From assembly GCA_026225945.1 (NCBI GenBank), contig JAMJFZ010001074.1, positions 5,340,001 to 5,404,000 on the forward strand: 64,000 nt of DNA, written 5' to 3'. The stretch comes from Cricetomys ansorgei (taxonomy: Eukaryota > Chordata > Mammalia > Rodentia > Nesomyidae). Made by a program: the position numbers and the translations under genes. The notes beneath the pieces are model-generated. The model was not told the origin of the DNA, did not search any database, and saw only the letters and a program-made list of their open reading frames with translations. This document shows positions 35,860 to 46,348 of the stretch, in pieces; positions within the stretch are counted from its first letter, which is position 1; the number at the start of each line of letters is the position of its first letter.

Positions 35860-37680
35860 GAGAGAGAGGATAAAAACAAAAAGAAACAAAGGAAGACTGT
35901 TGTACTCATTTAAAGCAAAGGAAATTCTTCCTTTAACACTTCAGGAAGCACAATGCCCAGCCTATCTAAATGGCCATGGTAAGCTTGGTTTTGAAGTCTG
36001 ATCATTCTTGTTTAAGGCTATGGAGAGTTTTTTTTTTTTTTGAAATGTACAAACTCTGGGAAATCTGTAGAAGCTAGAAAAACACCCAGAAGAGTGATGA
36101 AGCTTTGAATTCATTGTTTTGAGTCTCAGTGTTTGTATTTTGTCACTCCAGACAGAAAATATAATGTCTCCTTTGAGGAGATGATGTGTTTAGCAAAAAC
36201 TTTTCTAATTTGATCTCACATACACAGAAATCCTTGTTTCTGAGATTTCATGCATGACAGTGGTAGAATTATGTTTTGGGCTAATGAAATCTGGGTATGA
36301 GTAGTGTATGTCACCTATAGACCAGGCCCTGAATCCTGCTTTTTTCTCCCTAGTGCATTGGCAGTTAGTCCAGCTGAATAGAAAACTCTAGGGAAGTAGA
36401 ATGTATGCTGAATATAGGATCCATAGTGTGACATTGTCATGAATGCAAGCTCTGTGAGGTTTAGTTTTCAGCCACTAAAGTTAGGGTCCTCCGCTGTATC
36501 ATCTAAGCTTTAATTATCTTGCCTGGTTTAGGTCCATAAAGCAAAAGACAAATTTGAAAAATAACACTGGGACGATATTTTATGTGAGGATTTATATGAT
36601 TTATTATTTTATTTGCATGCTAATACGATTCTAGGAAACATCTAAAGAACAGAACAAAGACAAAACCTATAAAACAAGACAAAAACACATTTAAAATTCA
36701 CAAGAAAAGCAAAGCAAAGATAAATAAATTAAGAAGAGAGAGCCAAGAGTAAAGTACACAAAATGTAACCATCTCCCACTGGAGGTGGACCACATGCTTG
36801 GCTCTAAGATTTCTAGGAAGCATTATAAAGAGGAAATCATGGTGAAATTTCTTATTCACAGTACCAATAAGACAAAAGCAAATCAGCTACTCAGAAGAAG
36901 CCTGTTTGTCTTAGTATGAAGACCAGAGAGATATTTCTCCTATGGGTCTTAATAAAAATGACACCATGAAATGTATCTTCAGGAATGAAAAAAGAATTAC
37001 AATAAACTCAGCAATGAGTTCTATAAGTCTGTCATTTATAAAATCCCTTAGTACAACGTGGTAGGAATATGGCTGACTACAATCCAGGGACAACGATACA
37101 GTTTAAAATGCTGTTCAATGAGGAATGTGAAAAGAACTGGCAATTAAGCCTAATCCGATTTTGTGTTATAATTTTGTAATTAGTTGGCATGTTTAAAATA
37201 TCTCTAGTGAATTCAGTAATAATTTACTCCAAGGGCATAAATGTTTCCCTCAAGCAGATCCTGTTTTTCTTAATCTTCTAAGTATAAACTGAAAAGGCCA
37301 AGTACAAAATGCATTTTCATATAAATGGGCATATTTTGATGGACTGTAGTTGTCAGGCTGTTACACCCAATAGCAGAGTGACTCTATTTGGGTTCTTGAA
37401 GTCTCATAGCACATTTCAAATGTAGTAGAAACTTAATTAATAATATCAGGTCAAAAGTCACAATTCAAAATTTCAGAAAATTAATTGCAGAAATATTTAC
37501 ATTCATCATTCACGATGAAAAATTTGGTTTACCTTTCAGATTAGTCCCCTCTCATCTTTAGAATATGCATTCATTCAAGCCCAATGGGTACTGAAAATAC
37601 AGGCAGTATCAACCCCATATTTGCTGTATTTCTGCCCCATGGATGCACTTATGGAAATGTTGGGTGTGTAAATTGGGTAT
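35860..37680. other. AT-rich intergenic DNA, nothing recognised
   Basis: The remaining GA tail (35860-35869) is followed by unique AT-rich sequence with a T run at about 36030. No gene or RNA is seen. Confidence 0.4.
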
Positions 37681-37684
37681 ATGT

Positions 37685-37968
37685 CTTAGTTTCTCTTGCT
37701 TTCATAAAATACTCTGACAAAAACATCTTAAAGAAGGAAGAGGTTGTTTTGGTTCACACTTCAAGGTATTGTCTATTATCATAGAGAAGCCAAGGCAGTA
37801 AGAGCTGGAAGCAGATGCTCACATTGTATCTGCAGTCAGAATAGAGCAAACATTGAAAGTTGCTGCTGGGTTGCCTTCCTTCACTTACAAAGTCCAGGAA
37901 GGAAAAGGGATCACCAATACTGGGTGAGTCTTCCCACCTCAATTAATGCAGTCTTCAAGAATTCATAG
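37685..37968 (-). mobile_element. Diverged rodent interspersed repeat, relative of the 0.4-kb family
   Basis: The layout (ttagtttctcttgctttcat, actctgacaaaaac, gttttggttcacacttcaag, gagaagccaaggcagtaaga, gggtgagtcttcccacctca/attaatgc) fits a common rodent repeat organised like the copies at 9 and 52.7 kb, but it is a different subfamily. No name is assigned. Confidence 0.5.
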
Positions 37969-37974
37969 ATAGGC

Positions 37975-38600
37975 TCTATATGTGAGATAGTGCATGTGGT
38001 ATTTGTGTTGCTGGGATTGGATTTAGTCTATTCAGTAGAATATTTTCCATTCCACACATTTTTCTGCAAATATCATAATTTTATTTTTCTTTATAATTGA
38101 ATAAAATTCCATTGTGCTCATATACTACAGTTTCATTACCCATTAATCAGATGATGAGCATCTATGCTGGTTCCCTTTCTAGTGTAATTTGAATAGCACA
38201 GCTATGGACATTGGTATGTAAAAATTTCTGTAATAAGATATAGTCTTTGAGATATATATACATACATATATATACATAAAGAAAGGTAGACCACCTTTCT
38301 TTATCTTTGTTGTTCATTTTACCTCCTTGTACCCTAAACTACTTTAGCTTATTGAAATTTTTCAAATACTCTAACTTATCACATCTACTTGAGGTAGAAC
38401 TGTTTTTTTAAACACCTACAAGTTATTTTGGAGCCCACAAATCACCCTGTAGCACACACAATTTTGTTCAGATTATAATGCATTATTAAAATTACATCTT
38501 TTCCCTGCCAACCCTCCCCAAAGCCCCTCCTTGCTCTCTTTCAAATTCATGTTCTTTTTTCATTAATTTTTGTTACATGTTTACACATTTTAAAGGACTT
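37975..38600 (-). mobile_element. LINE-1 fragments: ORF2 end and 3' UTR
   Basis: At 37975-38255 the minus strand matches the end of L1 ORF2; on + this reads ataattttatttttctttat, ttgaataaaattccattgtg, cccattaatcagatgatgag, gctggttccctttct. At 38405-38600 the blocks ccctccttgctctctttcaa/attcatgttc and gttacatg fit an Lx 3' UTR. They may be one or two insertions. Confidence 0.65.
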
Positions 38601-39032
38601 TTACAGTTTATATGTCCTCTTAAGGGACATATAAACTTCAAATTTCTAAAAAGTGACATTTTAAAAATATATTTTTAATTGAATATTTTCATAAATATGA
38701 CTGTTCCTATTCCTTTCAAAATCAATTCATTCAGCTGTTCCGAGTGAAAGACATAGATGGATGTTTCCATAAAGAGGTACTATATTATGGGAAAAAATTC
38801 ACAAACTATTAGAATAAAATATTGAATACAAAAGTATTTAGAAATGGAAACCATAAAAATTACAAATTTAAACAGCAAAAAAAGACTAGAATCATCACAA
38901 ATACAAAGAAATAAAATAATACCTTATTCATTAAGTTCCTGACATTTCTATAATACAACTTTTCTATGATTTTTGGTGACATGGTCTCTGATTACCCTTT
39001 CAGATGACCATCATTTTAAAACAGACTTCCTA

Positions 39033-39058
39033 CAAAAAAAAAAAAAAAAAAAAAAAAA
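39033..39058. repeat. Poly(A) tract
   Basis: A run of 26 A with no SINE or LINE body recognised immediately upstream. Confidence 0.95.
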
Positions 39059-39400
39059 CCCAGAAGAGTTACTCAGCATTTTATTGAGCAAGGTAGATAC
39101 ATTTCAGCTGTGTTTAAGAAATAAAAATGAAAACTAATCTTTGTCTGGCCTGGAAAGTTGTAGCCTCTTTGTTCCTTGTTGTAATATTATGCACATTTAA
39201 ATTGAAAACATGAGAAATAATCTATCAGGTTTCTTTCATATATGGATTATCAGATTTCAGGAAATATGAACTTTCTTTTTAATGACTTATGCTAAAATCA
39301 CTAATCAACTTGTAATTAAAGTCTTCATTGAAGTATATTGAATTCTTAGTAACTTCATTGTTGTTAAGATTTTGTGGTAATTTTCTGTCAACTCTGAATT

Positions 39401-39475
39401 AGGAAGGAAGGAAAGAAGGAAGGAAGGAAGGAAGGAAGGAAGGAAGGAAGGAAGGAAGGAAGGAAGGAAGGAAGG
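39401..39475. repeat. (GGAA)n microsatellite
   Basis: Near-perfect tetranucleotide purine repeat of about 75 bp. Confidence 0.95.
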
Positions 39476-40794
39476 CAAGAGAAGGGGACTGAAGAAGAAA
39501 AGTGAGATACAAAGAAGAGATGCAAAAGTAGAAAGGGGTCAAAGTGATAGAAGAATGAAGGGAAGAGAACAGAGAATTCCGCTACATGCATTCAGTTGGA
39601 GAATGTGTGTCGAATGAGGTAGGAATTAGCGAAGTCAAGCAAATTCTGAATTCAAATCAAAGATAAAATTCCAGAAGCCATCTCTGGCTAGGCCTGGGTG
39701 AAAGCGGGCTGTGAAGTCAATGGGGAAGGGAATAGGAAAGTGATATGAGGGAAGAGTTCTGAAGAGTACATTACGGGGATAAAGAAAGGAATGAGGAGGT
39801 GGCAATAAAAGAGTTCTGATGAAGTCCAGTTTGGTCATTACTGAATGGATTTCCTTTCTTCTCAGACCTTTGTCTCCCAGTGTGTCACCAGTCAATCGTT
39901 CAGAAGCCTGGTGGCATATTTGCAAATGCTAATTATTTCAGTCCATTCCTGTTTTCTCCACCCACCACCATGTTTTCCCCTTCAGATCTGAAATTATAGA
40001 CAGGTGTCAGGAGTCCTGATTTTGATATCACAGTGTGGAGACGTTATATCAATTCATAACCAAAAGAAATTTGTTAATTCGAATTTTGCAATTTAAGTTG
40101 GAAAGTTTCTTCACTAAACAAATCATATTTAAATAAAGTCGAACCTACTGTTTAAAAATGCAACATAATAAAAGCTTTTGAGCGAAATAACACATACCGT
40201 ATTTTAGTTTTTTAGTCTCACTGTTTTATATAATGTATTTCAGTCTTCAAAGACTCCTTTGGGTCTAAGGAATGCATTACTTACTTTATGATATATACCA
40301 TCCTCACTACTTAAAATAATTGGATTTTATTTTTGAAATATGACTTTGGAGTAAATCTCATGTCCCTGAGGATATTTTGTATTTTATACTAATCAACTCA
40401 TGAAATATCTCATTTCTCCTACAGTGAACTTTGTGTAAAAATGTATCAAACTTATTCCAAAGTTTTTTTCAAGGTATTTGGCATTTATTTTCTGGCCAGC
40501 TACGACTATAGGAACACAAATTGCTAAACTTCCTATAAAAGAAATAGCTCACAATCTCTACAGTTTTCACAAAACTACCCCACAGCTTGGTGGCTCAAGT
40601 CAGCAATGTGTGATCGTCTCTATGGTTCTGGGAATGATAGGTTATATGAAAATTTTTTTGTTCAACATGCTTTATAAATGGGTGGGCATGTAAAGCTGGG
40701 GAGAGAGTCACCTAAGGCCCTCTTTATTCATGCGTCTGCAGTTTGGGTAGGTGGAGGAACATCTGTGGGTTCACCAGAAAGATCTTCCTGTAAT
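39476..40794. other. Intergenic DNA, nothing recognised
   Basis: No gene, RNA or clear repeat. An open frame of 96 codons at 39635-39925 (minus) has no family features. Confidence 0.4.
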
Positions 40795-41113
40795 TGTATG
40801 CTGCAGTGGCAGTGGCAGCTTATCAAGGAAGACAAGGAGGCAATCTCATACATGCAAACTCTGCCAAACCTCAGCAGAGGGAACCACTGTCCTGGCCAGC
40901 ATCACATTCAATCAACAGTGGAACCCCAAGCATCTGAGCCCAGGTGTTTTATTGATTCAGAACTCTTCAGGTGCAGATCATTACAATCAAACTTCCCTCC
41001 CCACAGAAATCCAACACACCTTCAGACAATACAAAATGTCCAGGCCTATGCATCCCTTTTTCCAACAGTGCAATAAAAATTATTTTAAACATAACTAAAA
41101 ATAACACATCCCA
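40795..41113 (-). mobile_element. LTR fragment, same family as 24863-26626
   Basis: It shares with copy B gaagacaaggaggca, cctcagcagagggaaccact, aggtgttttattgattcaga, gtgcagatcattacaa, cacagaaatccaacaca and aacataactaaaaataac. The minus-strand AATAAA is + 40948-40953. No target duplication could be read and no partner LTR lies nearby. Confidence 0.68.
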
Positions 41114-41160
41114 TCTGTGTCACTGAGACCTAGGGTAGAATCCAACATGGCTGGCAAAAA

Positions 41161-41227
41161 TATATGTGTGTGTATGTGTGTGTGTATACATGTGTAGATA
41201 TATACATGTAAAGATATATATGCATAA

Positions 41228-41268
<41 letters not shown>

Positions 41269-41269
41269 T
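41161..41269. repeat. (TG)n/(TA)n microsatellite
   Basis: TG-rich then alternating TA repeat with an ATACAT interruption. Inverted symmetry is strong because TA is self-complementary. Confidence 0.92.
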
Positions 41270-41905
41270 TGAAATGATTCCCAATGACATTCTGCTATAT
41301 TCACAGATTGATGCCTATCCAAATTGTCACCAGAGAGGCTCTCACTGACAGCTAATGGGAGCACATGCAGAATACCACAGCCAAATTTTAGGTGGAGAGA
41401 AAGTCCAAACTGGAAATCTTCAATGAACCCTTTGGAGCTCAGAGAACTCCACAGATGAAGAGAAAAAATGATTATAAGAACTAGAGGGGTTGAGGTCACC
41501 AGGAGAACACAGTCCTCAGAATCAACTCAGCAGGGTTCATGGGGGCTCACAGAGCCTAAGGTGGCAATCATGGAGCCTGCATGGGTCTGCACTAGGTCCC
41601 CTGCATATATATTATGGCTGTTAGCTTGGTGTTTTTAATGGATCTCCTAATAGTAGGAGTCAGTGTGTCTTTGACTCATTTACCTGTTCTTGGCACTCTT
41701 TTCTTCCTACTAGGTTTCCACATTCAGTCTTGATCTGACAGTTTGCTGCCTAGTCTGAATGCATCCTGTTGTGCCACATATGACTGTTATCAGTGGGAGG
41801 CCTGTTCCTTTCTAAAGGAAAGTGGAGTGGGAGAGGAACTATGGAAAAAGGGAAGTGGGGAAGGGGGACTGGGCAGGATAAGGGGGACAGATAGGGATGT
41901 GCTGT
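41270..41905 (+). mobile_element. LINE-1 (Lx-like) 3' UTR
   Basis: It follows the same block order as 30890-31525 and extends further: ccaatgacattctgctatat, tcaccagagaggctctcact, agcctgcatgggtctgcact, tggatctcctaatagtagga, then the G-rich aagggaagtggggaaggggg stretch. Confidence 0.75.
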
Positions 41906-41975
41906 AGGAAAGATAGACAGACAGATGATAGATAGATGATTGATAGATAGATGGCAGACAGACAGATAGATAAAA
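41906..41975. repeat. (GATA)n/(GACA)n microsatellite after the L1 tail
   Basis: Interspersed GATA and GACA tetramers follow the G-rich end of the L1 3' UTR and probably grew from its tail. Confidence 0.9.
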
Positions 41976-41999
41976 AGAAATAAAATGCTCTTTGATTAT

Positions 42000-42960
42000 A
42001 GTCTGGAGAGTATAGGCTCTAGGAATGGGGGGGGGGACTATTATTGTTATTTCACTAAATGGCAATGTTGTTAAACTGCCTTCTAAAGATTTGTGTTTAT
42101 ATCAGTAGATCTATGCTGCAGTCAGCTTTGGGAAGTAAGCTTACTTTTGCAGTGGGCAATGGTCAATGCAGACTTATAACTATTCAAAGAACAGAGACTA
42201 AGACACAGTTACTGTTCAGGCCCAAATGGGACATACATTAAACAGATGGTGTGATACTTGGCCTTTTTATGTTAGAAGAAAAACTGAAATCAGGTAAATT
42301 TAACAAAGATTACTTATGAAAAATGTCATTGAATTAGGAGCCTTTCAGACTAAAGAGATTCAAAAACCTCCACCTTGTTTCATGATATTTGCATTGTCAG
42401 AGAAAAGGAAGTTACATATCAAAGCAATGAAATTGGGTGTGGTGAGCATTAGTCACACACACACACACACACACATGCACACTCACATAATTGTTCCAAA
42501 AGGGCAAGTAAAGAATCGATCTCTCCTTCCTTCCTTTCTTTCTTCCTGTTAAATATGGGCAAGATAATGGTACACTTTGCCATGCTCTTTTAGTGACAGT
42601 GCTCACCTGAAGCCCATCTAGATTAGGCAAAGACAGTTTTCATCTCTTGATAGAATTTGCAGCTATGTTTAACAGATAGATCCATAGATATGGCAATGAT
42701 AGACAGACAGACAGTCAGATAGACAGATAGATAAGCTAACAGATAGACTGACAGATAATTAGCTAGATGACAGAGTCTGGCCCTGTGATTTGCTTAACTC
42801 CTGTTACTGGCTGAGATTTAGGAGCTTAAATGCAATATTTTTATACACCCCTTAGATATAGTTCACTATGTGCAGAGGGTAATTTCAGTCAAATTTTATC
42901 ACCAAATATAAGACATATTCAGACTAAATTTAATTTAACAAAGACATACACTGAACTTTT
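42000..42960. other. Intergenic DNA with small microsatellites
   Basis: It contains a poly(G) run (42028-42036), (CA)n at about 42454-42474, and GACA/GATA repeats at 42700-42765. No gene is seen. Confidence 0.5.
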
Positions 42961-42961
42961 A

Positions 42962-43105
42962 AAAATTACCCTTTTTGAGATTATTATATAATTATATAAT
43001 TTTCCCTTCCATTTTCTTCCATCTATTATGAATCCTTTCTTGCTCTCTTTCAAATTCATGACTTATTTTTTCATTTGGTCTTGTTACATATATAAGTAAC
43101 ATTAT
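42962..43105 (-). mobile_element. LINE-1 3' UTR fragment
   Basis: The blocks ttgctctctttcaaattcat and ggtcttgttacatata repeat those at 38530-38580, in the same inverted orientation. A TA/TACA-rich tract follows to about 43245. Confidence 0.55.
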
Positions 43106-43291
43106 ATATACTGAGAAGGTTATATTTATGTATTTAGGAATATACATACATACATATTTATATTAGCTTAGTAATTAATAATATACATATCTAACATATG
43201 TATAATATACATACACATACATATATATACATATATATAAGCTTATTATTTTAATCTACCAGTGTCTAGTGGCCTTGTCTGATGTTGATGC

Positions 43292-43840
43292 TGTTAGGCC
43301 TGAACAAACCCACCCCCCACTCTGGTTTCTGGGAAAAACTGCAAAAGTCCCTTCCCTGAACCAAATGGCAGACTAGCAGGAGCCAGGATATACCTGCCAA
43401 ATGGGGCTTAGATAACCTGAAAAAGGACCCCTATTCTGAGGGCAACCAATTTGAGAGAAGAAGCAGGGCAGGAGTGGTCCCTACTTTATCTGGCCAGATG
43501 GCCTAAGGGCCAAAAACTAAATGTCTCGACTTTGATGGCTAACCAGATACAGCTTAAGAATGTGGACAGTTAGCCCCTTGAACATGAGCCAATCGAAACT
43601 AAACATTTGGAAATTGCATTTCTGTCCCCCAATTAGAAACCAGGCTACCTCACCTATGTTAAAACCCCCTCTTACTGTCTATAAAAAGGCCAGCAAGCCT
43701 TTGTTTAGGGTCAGCCATTTCACCTGGGGCCTGACCCCAGCATGTTGGTTTGCTCTGCAGAATAAAGGCTCCTTGCTTTTGCATCAGAGCTGCTCTCCTG
43801 TGGTACTTGAGGAGGGGGATTTTGGACACTGGGTACAACA
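43292..43840 (+). mobile_element. Solo LTR of an endogenous retrovirus (549 bp), oriented toward Cox7c
   Basis: The termini are TGTT...AACA and the flanking pentamers GATGC (43287-43291) and TATGC (43841-43845) match at 4 of 5 bases. A TATA box (tataaaaag, 43680-43688) is followed 73 bp on by AATAAA (43761-43766), leaving an R region of ordinary length. No internal retroviral sequence is attached. The 4-5 bp duplication and layout suggest a class I (gamma-like) LTR. Short open frames within it have no coding meaning. It ends about 740 bp upstream of the Cox7c start codon. Confidence 0.8.
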
Positions 43841-44329
43841 TATGCTCCACAAAACTCATGTTCAGTAGGAATATACCAATTTCTAGTGAAGGCTTGCTAC
43901 AGATGTCAGAGGGAATTTATCTTCTCCACAACCTAGTCATGCTGCACAGACGAGTTGTATCTCTTCTCTGTATGTCATTTTATATCCAATTTCTGTATCT
44001 TCAAGAATCCATCTCTTAGCACTTCAGTTCAATTTTCTCCATGACATCCTTTGTGCTACATGCTATTTGTTCACTTGCTTGTGTTCCCTCTGATAGGACC
44101 ACACAGCACATCTGTCAGGGTTGGCAAAGTACTGCAATCAAAAAAGACGTGCTATACTCTCAATAAAAGAAAAAAAAAGTTTATTTTCTTGTTCCATAAA
44201 CTTGGGTACACACGGCTAAACAGCTTCAGTTAGCCCAGATAAATTGTTTCTGGAAACAAGCCGCAAGAATCCTAGAAACAGCCAAGTCCTATAAGTACTG
44301 ATGGATTCGGTGCTGGGTCTCCCTCATCC
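43841..44329. other. Short unique stretch between the LTR and the Cox7c promoter
   Basis: AT-rich sequence with an A run at about 44170. No repeat or gene recognised. Confidence 0.45.
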
Positions 44330-44338
44330 CAGGGTCAG

Positions 44339-44360
44339 ACTACAGTTCCCACAATCCTTA
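44339..44360 (+). promoter_or_regulatory. ZNF143/STAF-like element, copy 1
   Basis: The bases ACTACAGTTCCCACAATCCT fit the extended ZNF143 (SBS2) pattern ACTACAnnTCCCAnnATGC, with the 3' ATGC replaced by ATCC. It lies about 240 bp upstream of the start codon. Confidence 0.65.
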
Positions 44361-44390
44361 GAAGCCTATATGGCGCCCAGTGTGATCTGA

Positions 44391-44412
44391 ACTACAAAGC
44401 CCACAATCCTCA
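44391..44412 (+). promoter_or_regulatory. ZNF143/STAF-like element, copy 2
   Basis: The bases ACTACAAAGCCCACAATCCT repeat the first element in the same direction, 52 bp downstream, with the same ACTACA and CCCACAATCCT blocks. The shared spacing inside the motif makes two independent chance matches unlikely. Confidence 0.62.
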
Positions 44413-44579
44413 GAGCCTGCCAGTTGGCCTCGTTTCAGGAAGTCCCTGCGGAAGTTCCCATCTTCCCTTTCGGTCTTCGCGCTCTGGATAGCAAGGTCGA
44501 GAGGAAAGGTGACTAGGGTTTTGCGGCCGTATCTTCCGACTTTTGTCTCTGCGCCCCTCGCAGAGCTTCCCGCAGCGCC

Positions 44580-44654
44580 ATGTTGGGCCAGAGCATCCGG
44601 AGGTTCACCACCTCCGTGGTCCGTCGCAGCCATTACGAGGAGGGCCCGGGGAAG
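44580..44654 (+). other. Cox7c: Cox7c exon 1, coding part
   Basis: Twenty-five codons from ATG to AAG encode the presequence and the first nine residues of the mature protein. The exon is followed at once by the donor gtgagt (44655). The 5' UTR lies upstream within about 44430-44579; its exact start cannot be read from sequence. Confidence 0.95.
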
Positions 44655-45320
44655 GTGAGTGTGGCCCGGCTGCGTAAGGAAAAGGGGATGCTTGGCGCCG
44701 TCCGCTCACCTCGGGGAGGGCCTGGGGAGTGTGGGGACGGGAATAGCAATTCGGGAGCTCAGGGAGACCCCCCAAGGCCCTCAGTCTACCTCCCGAAGAA
44801 AGCTGGGACGCCTGTCATCCAACCACCACGACCCCTCGTGCCCCAGAGCCGCCACATTGTACTGAACAGGTGGAGCTGGGCGGCGTCGGACCATAAGTGA
44901 AGGTCACTGGAAACAAAGGTTAGAGAGGGTCTGTGGCTGTGGATTAGCATTTTAAACCAGCAGGCAACATTAGAAGCACCGATCCCCGGTGGCGGCCAGG
45001 TGTAGCTCACACGGGGAAATAAACCGAGTATTCGTAGTAACAGCCCCTCAACTCTTTGGTGAGGCCTGGCAATAGGAAGAAAAAGGATGTGGGGGGTATA
45101 GTTACTTGTGTACACACGATTGCCTCCTGTCTTTTTTGATTAGATGAAATGAGATGCTCTGAAGTACTGTTTTTTTTTTTGCTGCTTTTCTCTTTCCCAT
45201 CAGAATTTGCCATTTTCGGTGGAAAACAAGTGGCGGCTACTGGCTATGATGACTGTGTTCTTTGGGTCTGGATTTGCTGCTCCTTTCTTTATAGTGAGGC
45301 ACCAGCTGCTTAAAAAATAA
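44580..45320 (+). CDS. Cox7c: Cytochrome c oxidase subunit 7C, mitochondrial precursor (spliced: 44580-44654 + 45204-45320)
   Basis: Cox7c is a nuclear-encoded small subunit of respiratory complex IV in the inner mitochondrial membrane; it is structural or regulatory, not catalytic. Joining the two exons gives 63 residues, the usual length of the family precursor. Residues 1-16 ([16 protein letters not shown]) are a basic, Ser/Thr-rich import presequence. The known mature protein begins at Ser17 (SHYEEGPGK), leaving 47 residues. Residues about 36-56 form one hydrophobic helix ([20 protein letters not shown]), followed by a basic C-terminus RHQLLKK. The start is the first ATG of the CpG-rich region and begins the conserved MLGQSIRRF. 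Exon 1 ends exactly after Lys25 (AAG, then gtgagt) and exon 2 starts in frame after cag, so the intron is phase 0. The frame is intact, with stop TAA at 45318-45320. The intron-bearing structure and promoter argue against a processed pseudogene. Recognition is by family sequence from memory and is very secure. Confidence 0.97.
44655..45203 (+). other. Cox7c: Cox7c intron 1 (549 bp, phase 0)
   Basis: The donor is gtgagt at 44655. The acceptor is a T-rich tract with a run of T at about 45170-45180, then ...ctttcccatcag ending at 45203. The first 100-150 bases are GC-rich and continue the CpG-rich promoter region. I see no repeat inside it. Confidence 0.93.
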
Positions 45321-45346
45321 GGATGTTTGGTTCGTCCCTTTAACAG
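45204..45346 (+). other. Cox7c: Cox7c exon 2 (38 codons, stop, 26 nt of 3' UTR)
   Basis: The exon begins AAT TTG CCA after a cag acceptor and encodes residues 26-63 and the TAA stop. It then runs 26 nt into 3' UTR and ends ...taacag before the donor gtaattggt at 45347. The donor is assigned by analogy with the three-exon structure of mammalian COX7C and by its fit to GTA consensus. Confidence 0.88.
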
Positions 45347-46348
45347 GTAATTGGTAAGTTCCTAATTGTGCCAAAGCAGTAATTTCTGTTGTGTTACTCT
45401 ATACACTCTCCAATGGAATGTATAAATAGTATCGGTAGAGGCAGTTTGGCAGGCCTGTAAACATTATTTTGATCAGTAAAGGTCAGTGTTGGTCGAGTAC
45501 CCCTTTACACTGATAATCTGAACAGATTCTCCAACAGACCTGTGAGGTGAGTGTTACTAAAACTCCATTGATGACACAAAGATAACAAGTTGGCTTAGAT
45601 TCCATAGCTAGTAACATTAGTGTGGGATTCCCACATAGGATAATCTTGTTCTATATTCCACACAAGTCTTGTGTCTTCTGCCTTGAACTGAAATGACTGG
45701 CTCTTAATGGAGGAAAAAAAAACAGATGCACTATAGGTATCAACCCTTAACATTACAAAATGGTAATTGTCATCTCCAAAGTTCACAGAACCCCACAAAG
45801 AAGTTGCTAACTTGTTTTAAAAAAAAAAAAAAAACCTGATGTAATAAGTGACCTTTGATTTTCTGTTGGGCTGCGTTTATAACTACCCTGAAGCTCATAT
45901 ATGGAAACTGCAGCCCTGCAGAACTTTTTTTATTCCTGTTGTGCAAGAGTCACTTCGTCTGCAGTCTGAACACCTAGGCTTGAAGTATGGACATTATGTG
46001 AAACCCCCAAGAAAGAAAATTGTCTGGTGTTTCTTTAATTTGTATCAGTCCCAGTTATTTAAGCTATGATGGTAGTAAATTAGGCTGCTGAGGTTCAGGA
46101 ATACTGCATCCAGAAAATACATGTTGCATACTGGTAGCCTGGAAGATTCCTTCCATATACCTAAAGGTTTATTTAGCATGACTCATAAAATATTTTGATA
46201 CATGTGATGAAGCAAATCAGTATGAATGAACTCATGATACTGTAAACGCTTTCTGATGTATCGGATTGGTTAGATGATATGAAACTACTGTGACTTTTTT
46301 AAAGTTTGGTGGGCTTCTAACACCATTAATTTTGTTTATATTTTGCAG
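45347..46348 (+). other. Cox7c: Cox7c intron 2 (about 1.0 kb, within the 3' UTR)
   Basis: The donor is gtaattggt and the acceptor is tttatattttgcag, ending at 46348. The intron contains an A-rich run (about 45818-45834) and otherwise unique AT-rich sequence. A 73-codon open frame at 45848-46069 lies inside this intron and has no family resemblance. Confidence 0.85.

Larger units (their letters stand above)
44330..44579 (+). promoter_or_regulatory. CpG-rich, TATA-less Cox7c promoter and 5' UTR
   Basis: This stretch and exon 1 are GC-rich and dense in CpG, unlike the AT-rich flanks, and no TATA box lies at a usable distance. It holds two ZNF143-like elements, two adjacent GGAA cores (CAGGAAGT at 44436-44443, CGGAAGT at 44449-44455), an inverted one (CTTCCG at 44533-44538), and GCCATGTT at 44577-44584 across the start codon, which fits a YY1 core. 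ETS/GABP (NRF-2) and YY1 control is established for several nuclear COX genes, including bovine COX7C for YY1. Binding here is inferred from motifs only. Confidence 0.8.

Noticed and set aside
41095..41499. 134-codon open frame on the minus strand
   Set aside because: It crosses an LTR end, a TA microsatellite (runs of IYIYI) and L1 3' UTR, so it is a repeat artefact.
33040..43250. Regularly spaced short repeats considered as a CRISPR-like array (GATA/GACA tracts)
   Set aside because: They are simple microsatellites without unique spacers, in a mammalian genome.
43560..44019. Frames of 89-102 codons in and after the LTR at 43.3-43.8 kb, considered as a retroviral protein
   Set aside because: They lie in the LTR and its flank, show no retroviral motif, and overlap the TATA and poly(A) signals.
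44358..44633. 91-codon minus-strand frame over the Cox7c promoter
   Set aside because: It is antisense to exon 1 in CpG-rich DNA, which is poor in stops. No family features.
44580..44900. 106-codon frame starting at the Cox7c ATG and continuing past exon 1
   Set aside because: After codon 25 it reads straight through the splice donor gtgagt into intron 1. The spliced product is the real protein.
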